From positions 1 to 6,256 of the forward strand of contig UQVJ01000096.1 of the NCBI GenBank assembly GCA_900544455.1: a DNA stretch of 6,256 bases. Reading direction: 5' to 3'. Numbering within the stretch: the stretch's first letter is position 1; the number at the start of each line of letters is the position of its first letter. The translations under genes were made by a program, and so were the position numbers. Below the pieces are notes generated by a model, which saw nothing but the letters and a program-made list of their open reading frames with translations, ran no database searches and was not told the origin of the DNA. This DNA comes from an uncultured Eggerthella sp. Its GTDB lineage: Bacteria > Actinomycetota > Coriobacteriia > Coriobacteriales > Eggerthellaceae. Shown here piece after piece: positions 1-3,529 of the stretch.

Positions 1-1
1 G

Positions 2-58
2 GAAACTGCTCTACGCGAGTATTTCGCCGACGCTTATCAGAAAGGGGAAGGCGAGTAG
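2..58 (+). CDS. coaD: C-terminal end of an upstream gene, probably phosphopantetheine adenylyltransferase (CoaD); 5' part outside window
   Basis: The frame starting at base 2 is open to a TAG at 56-58 and encodes ETALREYFADAYQKGEGE. Only 18 residues are present, so the assignment rests on two weak points. First, the pattern A-L-x-x-x-F close to the C-terminus resembles the last helix of CoaD proteins. Second, coaD commonly sits directly upstream of the SepIVA-like/yceD/rpmF group in Actinobacteria. CoaD transfers AMP from ATP to 4'-phosphopantetheine, giving dephospho-CoA in the cytoplasmic CoA pathway. No catalytic motif is visible here because those lie in the N-terminal and central parts. 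The reading frame itself is likely real, since it ends just before a promoter-like region; the identity is tentative. Confidence 0.5.
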   Translation, partial: ETALREYFADAYQKGEGE

Positions 59-71
59 CGAATAACGCTGC
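55..71 (+). terminator. Weak hairpin over the stop codon of the upstream gene, possible terminator
   Basis: GTAGCG (55-60) can pair with CGCTGC (66-71) around the loop AATAA, with one T-G wobble. The sequence after it has only short T runs (TTTT at 74-77, a longer T run at 88-94), so this is a poor intrinsic terminator. It is listed because it falls between two probable transcription units. Confidence 0.2.
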
Positions 72-111
72 AGGTTTTCGTTGTGACTTTTTTTCGCATA
101 TTGACGCTTTT

Positions 112-120
112 TGATACACT
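112..120 (+). promoter_or_regulatory. Possible extended -10 promoter for the SepIVA-like/yceD operon
   Basis: TGATACACT matches the extended -10 form TG-N-TAnnnT, with TACACT at 115-120. No good -35 hexamer sits 16-18 bases upstream: TTTCGC at 92-97 is poor. Transcription would start near base 127, leaving a leader of about 75 bases. The AT-rich gap and the change of gene support a promoter here, but the motif alone is weak. Confidence 0.3.
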
Positions 121-138
121 AGCGACAAAGTGACGTAA

Positions 139-148
139 ACTAATTAGT
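139..148. repeat. Perfect 10-bp palindrome in the leader of the SepIVA-like gene
   Basis: ACTAATTAGT reads the same on both strands. It lies about 12-21 bases after the predicted start of the possible promoter at 112-120, a position where a dimeric repressor could act. I do not recognise it as a known operator, and AT-rich palindromes of this length can occur by chance. Confidence 0.35.
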
Positions 149-189
149 CGCAATTATGTCGTTGTATGCTGTTTTGCGTGCGCGATTTC

Positions 190-196
190 GGAAGGA
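190..196 (+). promoter_or_regulatory. Ribosome binding site that decides the start of the SepIVA-like gene
   Basis: GGAAGGA ends five bases before the ATG at 202. This favours ATG 202 over the in-frame ATG 196, which overlaps the site, and over ATG 166, which has no such site upstream. The 12 extra residues implied by a start at 166 do not look like a normal N-terminus for this family. Confidence 0.7.
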
Positions 197-201
197 TGTA
201 T

Positions 202-675
202 ATGGACGAAACAGGAGTATTGAATCTCATCGAGGAGCTTTCTATGCTCATCGAGGATTCTAAGCCGGCTTTTGGTAAAAGCGGGCTTAGGCAGGTTGAT
301 GCTCAGGCTGCATTTGAGATCTTGGACGAGATCCGCGACACGTTCCCTAGCGAGTTCGCTCAGGCTCGTCAGGTTATTCGCGAGCGTCAGGCCCTTCTTG
401 ATGAGGCTGAAGCCCAGGCAAGCCGTTTGATCGAGGATGCTCGTAGCCAGGCTATTACCATTGCTAGCGAACAGGAAATCGTTCGTATTTCCCAGCAGCA
501 AGCAGACACCATTTTGGCGGAAGCTCGTGAGCTCGAGCGCGAAACCCGCGCTGGTGCTGAAGATTTCGCAGATGAGGTATTCAGTCATGTGGAACAAAGC
601 CTTGATACCGCGCTGAACAGTGTTCGTCGTTGCCGCGATCGTCTCAATGCTAATTCCATCAATTCGGGACGCTAA
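202..675 (+). CDS. SepIVA/DivIVA-like coiled-coil protein
   Basis: A 157-residue, probably cytoplasmic protein with no signal peptide or membrane segment. Residues 1-20 form a short acidic amphipathic segment (MDETGVLNLIEELSMLIEDS). Residues about 55-125 are a highly charged, Ala/Glu/Gln/Arg-rich stretch expected to form a long helix or coiled coil. The end carries a VRRCRDRL helix (141-148). Such proteins are often auto-annotated as 'ATPase' or 'ATP synthase F0 subunit b-like', but no transmembrane helix is present. The best guide is context: in mycobacteria the DivIVA-domain septation factor SepIVA (Rv2927c) lies directly before a DUF177 gene, rnc and smc, as here. This protein is considerably shorter than mycobacterial SepIVA, about 245 residues by my recollection, so shared function is inferred, not shown. 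The stop overlaps the next start (TAATG), which indicates co-translation with yceD. The start at 202 was chosen from the GGAAGGA site. Confidence 0.75.
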   Translation: MDETGVLNLIEELSMLIEDSKPAFGKSGLRQVDAQAAFEILDEIRDTFPSEFAQARQVIRERQALLDEAEAQASRLIEDARSQAITIASEQEIVRISQQQADTILAEARELERETRAGAEDFADEVFSHVEQSLDTALNSVRRCRDRLNANSINSGR

Positions 676-1223
676 TGGAATCTTCGCACATAGAGGTTCC
701 TGCACAGCTCTTCGCTCCTGCGGAGAGCTTGTCTTTTGCAGGCACGTATGATCTTCCTGAGCTCGTGCAGGGTGTCGATACCTATACATTCGAGCACCCA
801 CTTACTTGGGATGTTACTGTTTCCAACACGGGTGGCGCTCTTTTGGTTACGGGTATTGTTGTGGCGGATGCAACAACAAGTTGCGTTCGTTGTCTTGAGC
901 CTGCAGAGTATCGCCTGGAAGGCGAGGTTGAGGGGTATTATCTTATCCCTGATTCCGATGTGGAGCTTACCGAAGAAGAAAAAGAAGAATATGAGCTTCT
1001 AGGTGAAGATCATATTATCGATCTTTCACCTTTGCTCGTAGCGGCGCTTTCCCTTGAGCTTCCTCATACTCCTTTGTGCGACGATGGGTGCAAAGGTTTG
1101 TGTGCTGGTTGCGGCGCCAATCTTAATATTGAAGAGTGCACGTGCGAAAAAACGGAAGAGGAAGAAGACGATTTTCATCCAAATCCGTTTTCCGTACTGC
1201 GCAATATCAAGTTTGAAGAATAG
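675..1223 (+). CDS. yceD: YceD family (DUF177) protein, 23S rRNA/50S accumulation factor
   Basis: A 182-residue protein of the YceD/DUF177 family, linked in other bacteria to 23S rRNA accumulation and large-subunit assembly and often encoded next to rpmF, as here. The N-terminal half (1-90) has a beta-rich composition and holds CVRC (70-73) in the typical 'sCvRCLep' setting. An acidic linker follows (about 96-112). The diagnostic segment is at 126-157, with Cys at 135, 139, 143, 146, 155 and 157 in the pattern C-x3-C-x3-C-x2-C-G-x-NLN, plausibly a metal site. A second acidic run at 159-166 precedes the C-terminal NPFSVLRNIKF. The ATG shares its A with the TAA of the preceding gene. No clear ribosome binding site precedes it, so translation probably depends on coupling. 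All expected cysteines are present and the length is normal. Confidence 0.95.
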   Translation: MESSHIEVPAQLFAPAESLSFAGTYDLPELVQGVDTYTFEHPLTWDVTVSNTGGALLVTGIVVADATTSCVRCLEPAEYRLEGEVEGYYLIPDSDVELTEEEKEEYELLGEDHIIDLSPLLVAALSLELPHTPLCDDGCKGLCAGCGANLNIEECTCEKTEEEEDDFHPNPFSVLRNIKFEE

Positions 1224-1249
1224 TTTTTGTAATTCAAAGGGTTTATCTC

Positions 1250-1278
1250 TTGATTCGAACAAGTTCCTTTGCTAGGAT
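1250..1278 (+). promoter_or_regulatory. Promoter-like sequence upstream of rpmF
   Basis: TTGATT (1250-1255) and TAGGAT (1273-1278) are separated by exactly 17 bases, each matching the sigma-70 type consensus at four of six positions. Transcription would start near 1285, giving a leader of about 50 bases. A second -10-like hexamer, TAGAAT (1294-1299), matches five of six but has only TTGCTA with a 19-base spacer upstream. Together with the terminator after rpmF, this suggests rpmF can be made as its own short transcript in addition to readthrough from yceD. Confidence 0.4.
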
Positions 1279-1302
1279 ACTTTTTCGCGTAATTAGAATC
1301 TT

Positions 1303-1314
1303 CAGGTTTACCTG
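1303..1314. repeat. Short dyad CAGGT-TT-ACCTG in the rpmF leader
   Basis: CAGGT (1303-1307) and ACCTG (1310-1314) are exact inverted copies separated by TT. As RNA this gives only a 4-bp hairpin with a TTTA loop, so a DNA-binding site is the more natural reading if it is functional at all. It lies just before the ribosome binding site of rpmF. Confidence 0.3.
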
Positions 1315-1335
1315 TAGCATAGAAGGAGTTTAATC

Positions 1336-1515
1336 ATGGCAGTGCCAAAGCGTAAGACCGGTCGTGCTCGTACCCACGCACGCAGGAGCGAAAACGATAA
1401 GATCGCTTCACCTTCCCGTTCTGTGTGCCCTCAGTGCGGTGAAGTAAAGCTTCCCCATCGCGTATGCCCCAATTGTGGCTTCTATCGCGATCGTGAGGTT
1501 ATCCAGACCGCTTAA
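1336..1515 (+). CDS. rpmF: Large ribosomal subunit protein bL32, zinc-ribbon form
   Basis: A 59-residue basic protein beginning MAVPKRKTGRARTHARRSEN, the standard N-terminus of bacterial L32. It carries two CxxC pairs, C31/C34 (CPQC) and C44/C47 (CPNC), so it is the zinc-binding 'C+' version and not the cysteine-free paralogue used under zinc starvation. L32 is a structural protein of the 50S subunit, bound to 23S rRNA. A strong ribosome binding site, AGAAGGAG (1321-1328), lies seven bases before the ATG. Codon use is strongly biased toward CGT for Arg, as expected for a highly expressed gene. A promoter-like sequence lies upstream and an intrinsic terminator directly downstream. The gene is complete and of normal length. 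Confidence 0.98.
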   Translation: MAVPKRKTGRARTHARRSENDKIASPSRSVCPQCGEVKLPHRVCPNCGFYRDREVIQTA

Positions 1516-1538
1516 TGCACGCCATTAACGTGTAAGGG

Positions 1539-1567
1539 AATCCCCCGGATTCGTCCGGGGGATTTTT
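1539..1567 (+). terminator. Strong rho-independent terminator after rpmF
   Basis: AATCCCCCGGA (1539-1549) pairs perfectly with TCCGGGGGATT (1554-1564) across a TTCG tetraloop, giving an 11-bp GC-rich stem. The run of five T at 1563-1567 follows at once. The minus strand lacks a comparable T run after the hairpin, so it should work in the + direction only. It should end most transcripts arriving from rpmF, so plsX needs readthrough or its own promoter. Confidence 0.93.
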
Positions 1568-1596
1568 GTATGGGCTGGTTTTAGTTTTAGCTCCGC

Positions 1597-1616
1597 ATCA
1601 GCAAAAGTACGCTGAT
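1597..1616. repeat. Inverted repeat ATCAGC-N8-GCTGAT upstream of plsX
   Basis: ATCAGC (1597-1602) and GCTGAT (1611-1616) are perfect 6-bp inverted arms around AAAAGTAC. The repeat lies between the rpmF terminator and the plsX ribosome binding site, a place suited to an operator or a small RNA hairpin. It does not match the FapR box known from Bacillus plsX regulation. A weak -10-like TACGCT (1608-1613) overlaps its right arm. Confidence 0.35.
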
Positions 1617-1638
1617 TGAACGATAGCAAGGAGATGTA

Positions 1639-2643
1639 ATGGCTCAACGAGTGGTTATAGCTGTTGACGTATTGGGCGGCGATATTGGGCCTTCCGTTGT
1701 TCTTCCGGGAATCGAGAAGGCACTTCAGGCTGATCCAGATCTGGAGGTAATCGCCTGCGGACCCGCTGAAGTGGTAGAGCCGTTTGCGGAAAAGCACGAT
1801 CGCGTTCGTGCACAGGCAACCACTGAAGAAATAGCCATGGATGAACATCCTGCTAATGCGGTGCGTAAAAAGAAAGATTCCAGTCTGGTTGTTGGCAATC
1901 GTCTTGTCAAAGAGGGTCAAGCCCAGGGCTTTTTCTCTGCTGGATCAACGGGGGCGTGTCTTGCCGCTGCAACCTTGGTGGTAGGTCGCATTAAGGGCGT
2001 TTCCCGTCCTGCTCTGTGTACGGTTATACCTTCGCCCGTAAAGCCTGTGGTAATGTGCGATGTGGGCGCAAATGCCGATTGCAAGCCCGCATATTTGGTT
2101 CAGTTCGCGCAGATGGCAACTACCTACGCCCGTCAGGTCATTGGCATCTGCGAGCCTAAGGTCGCTCTTCTTAATATCGGTTCGGAAGACACCAAGGGTT
2201 CGAAGATGGCTCAGGAAACCTTCGAATTGCTGAAGAGTGAAGTGCCTGAATTTGCTGGGAATGGCGAAGGTTCCGATATTCTTGCTGGCAAGTTTGATGT
2301 GTTTGTCACGGATGGCTTTACCGGCAATGTGTGCCTGAAAACCATTGAGGGCGTAACGAAGATTTTGTTCGGTGAAATTAAGAAAGTTATGATGGCCAAT
2401 CTTGCCACGAAACTTGGTGCCGTTGCCATGAAGGGCGGTCTTTCCAATTTGAAGGAGAGCACCTCTGCCGACACTTACGGCGGTGCACCCATTCTCGGCG
2501 TTAAAGGTGCTTGCTTGGTCGGTCATGGCTCCTCTAACGAAACGGCAATTATGAACGGTGTTCTTACTGCTGCTCGTGCGGTACGTTTGGATGTTTCGGG
2601 GATAATCGAGCGAACCGTAAACCAGACAAAGCAAGCCGAGTAA
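1639..2643 (+). CDS. plsX: Phosphate acyltransferase PlsX
   Basis: PlsX converts acyl-ACP and phosphate to acyl-phosphate, which PlsY uses to acylate glycerol-3-phosphate in the first step of phospholipid synthesis; it acts as a peripheral membrane or cytosolic enzyme. The 334-residue length is normal. Family motifs appear in order: VDVLGGD (9-15), MDEHP (67-71), RKKKDSS (76-82), SAGSTGA (100-106), DVGAN (141-145), LLNIGSED (177-184), DGFTGN (225-230), YGGAPILG (280-287) and HGSS (296-299). AAGGAG (1628-1633) lies five bases before the ATG, fixing the start. The usual Gram-positive partners fabD, fabG and acpP do not follow; rnc comes next. The gene is intact, and the assignment is secure. 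Confidence 0.98.
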   Translation: MAQRVVIAVDVLGGDIGPSVVLPGIEKALQADPDLEVIACGPAEVVEPFAEKHDRVRAQATTEEIAMDEHPANAVRKKKDSSLVVGNRLVKEGQAQGFFSAGSTGACLAAATLVVGRIKGVSRPALCTVIPSPVKPVVMCDVGANADCKPAYLVQFAQMATTYARQVIGICEPKVALLNIGSEDTKGSKMAQETFELLKSEVPEFAGNGEGSDILAGKFDVFVTDGFTGNVCLKTIEGVTKILFGEIKKVMMANLATKLGAVAMKGGLSNLKESTSADTYGGAPILGVKGACLVGHGSSNETAIMNGVLTAARAVRLDVSGIIERTVNQTKQAE

Positions 2644-2690
2644 AATTACAAACAACTTAGATTATTAATTCAAGAAACGAATGACGAAAC

Positions 2691-3518
2691 GTGAAAGAGC
2701 AACCCGAACATACTGAGAAGCTTGATAAAGCTGAAAAAATCTTAGGACATGAGTTCTCGGATCGGTCGTTGCTTTTAACGGCTCTTACGCATCCATCGGC
2801 AGCAGAGGGCCATTCTATTAGCGATTCATATGAACGCCTTGAGTTCCTTGGAGACAGTATCTTAGGCGCAATCGTTTCTTACGAGGCCTATCATGCATAT
2901 CCGAATCTCGATGAGGGTGGTCTTACCCGAATCAAGGTTTCGCTTGTTTCCGGCGCGTCGCTCTCCGAGGTTGGCAAAGAACTCGGCTTGGCTGACTGCA
3001 TTTTCTTTGGTTCTTCCGAGCGTGGTACCGGCCGTCGCGGTTTGCACTCTGCGTTGGAAAATGTTTACGAGTCGCTTGTCGCCTCCCTTTTCCTAGACGG
3101 CGGCATTAGCGCAGCGGCTTCCTTTGTAAAGCGTACGCTTATTGTTCGTATGAGCGAAGATATGGCGAAGGAACCTGAAAACCCTAAGAGCGTTCTTCAG
3201 GAACGTTTGCAGGAAGATGGCATTACTCCAACTTATCGCCTGGTTGAAACTCAAGGGCCGCCTCATGACCGTACTTTTGTCACCCAGGTATTTGTGGGCG
3301 TAAAGTCTATTGCCAAGGGTGTAGGGCGTACGAAGAAGGAATCCGAGAGCCAGGCAGCAAAGTCTGCCCTTGAAATACTCGGTTCGTTCTTTGAGGGTAA
3401 GGACTCCACCGATAAAAAGCGCAGGGCGGAAGCTAAAGCTGCTATTAGGGCCGCTAAGGCTGAGGAAAAGGCTCGCAGGCAAGCCGAGCAGAAGGCTCGT
3501 AAGAAGAAGCAGCAGTAA
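2691..3518 (+). CDS. rnc: Ribonuclease III
   Basis: RNase III cuts double-stranded RNA, notably rRNA precursors and regulatory duplexes. The 275 residues show the RNase III domain (about 12-150) with the signature ERLEFLGDS (48-56), whose E51 and D55 match catalytic metal ligands, and the second helix ENVYESLVA (123-131) with E127. The residue that is usually Asp in that helix (E. coli D114) is Asn124 here. A double-stranded-RNA-binding domain spans about 165-231 (PKSVLQERLQEDG to SQAAKSALEIL). Residues 233-275 form an unusual basic Lys/Ala/Arg tail, making the protein about 50 residues longer than the E. coli enzyme. The start is GTG: a TGA at 2682-2684 closes the frame upstream, and no in-frame ATG precedes the conserved domain. 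No convincing ribosome binding site is visible, so translation may be modest. smc follows after 11 bases, indicating one operon. Confidence 0.97.
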   Translation: MKEQPEHTEKLDKAEKILGHEFSDRSLLLTALTHPSAAEGHSISDSYERLEFLGDSILGAIVSYEAYHAYPNLDEGGLTRIKVSLVSGASLSEVGKELGLADCIFFGSSERGTGRRGLHSALENVYESLVASLFLDGGISAAASFVKRTLIVRMSEDMAKEPENPKSVLQERLQEDGITPTYRLVETQGPPHDRTFVTQVFVGVKSIAKGVGRTKKESESQAAKSALEILGSFFEGKDSTDKKRRAEAKAAIRAAKAEEKARRQAEQKARKKKQQ

Positions 3519-3529
3519 AGGGGCTTTAG

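Noticed and set aside
101..120. TTGACG (101-106) with TACACT (115-120) as a -35/-10 pair
   Set aside because: The spacer is only eight bases, far from the required 16-18, so TTGACG cannot serve that -10.
166..201. Upstream ATG at 166 (and ATG at 196) as the start of the SepIVA-like gene
   Set aside because: The GGAAGGA ribosome binding site at 190-196 is well spaced only for ATG 202, and it would lie inside or on the longer starts.
154..801. 215-codon open frame on the minus strand across the SepIVA-like gene and the start of yceD
   Set aside because: It lies opposite two well-supported genes, its product resembles no family I know, and the reverse frame of such codon-biased genes is often open. 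Treated as a shadow.
736..1002. 88-codon + strand frame inside yceD
   Set aside because: It is an out-of-frame overlap of a gene with all the YceD cysteine motifs; there is no ribosome binding site or recognisable product.
1257..1266. GAAC-AA-GTTC as a LexA (SOS) box inside the rpmF promoter
   Set aside because: Gram-positive LexA boxes have four bases between GAAC and GTTC; here there are two, and the 4-bp arms are short enough to be chance.
1585..1613. TTTTAG-N17-TACGCT as a plsX promoter
   Set aside because: Spacing is right but both hexamers match the consensus poorly, so I could not support it as a separate feature.
1525..1920. 131-codon minus-strand frame crossing the terminator and the start of plsX
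   Set aside because: It covers a clear terminator hairpin and the conserved 5' part of plsX, and has no recognisable product.
1945..2655. 236-codon open frame on the minus strand opposite plsX
   Set aside because: plsX carries all family motifs on the + strand; the antisense product shows no recognisable domain.
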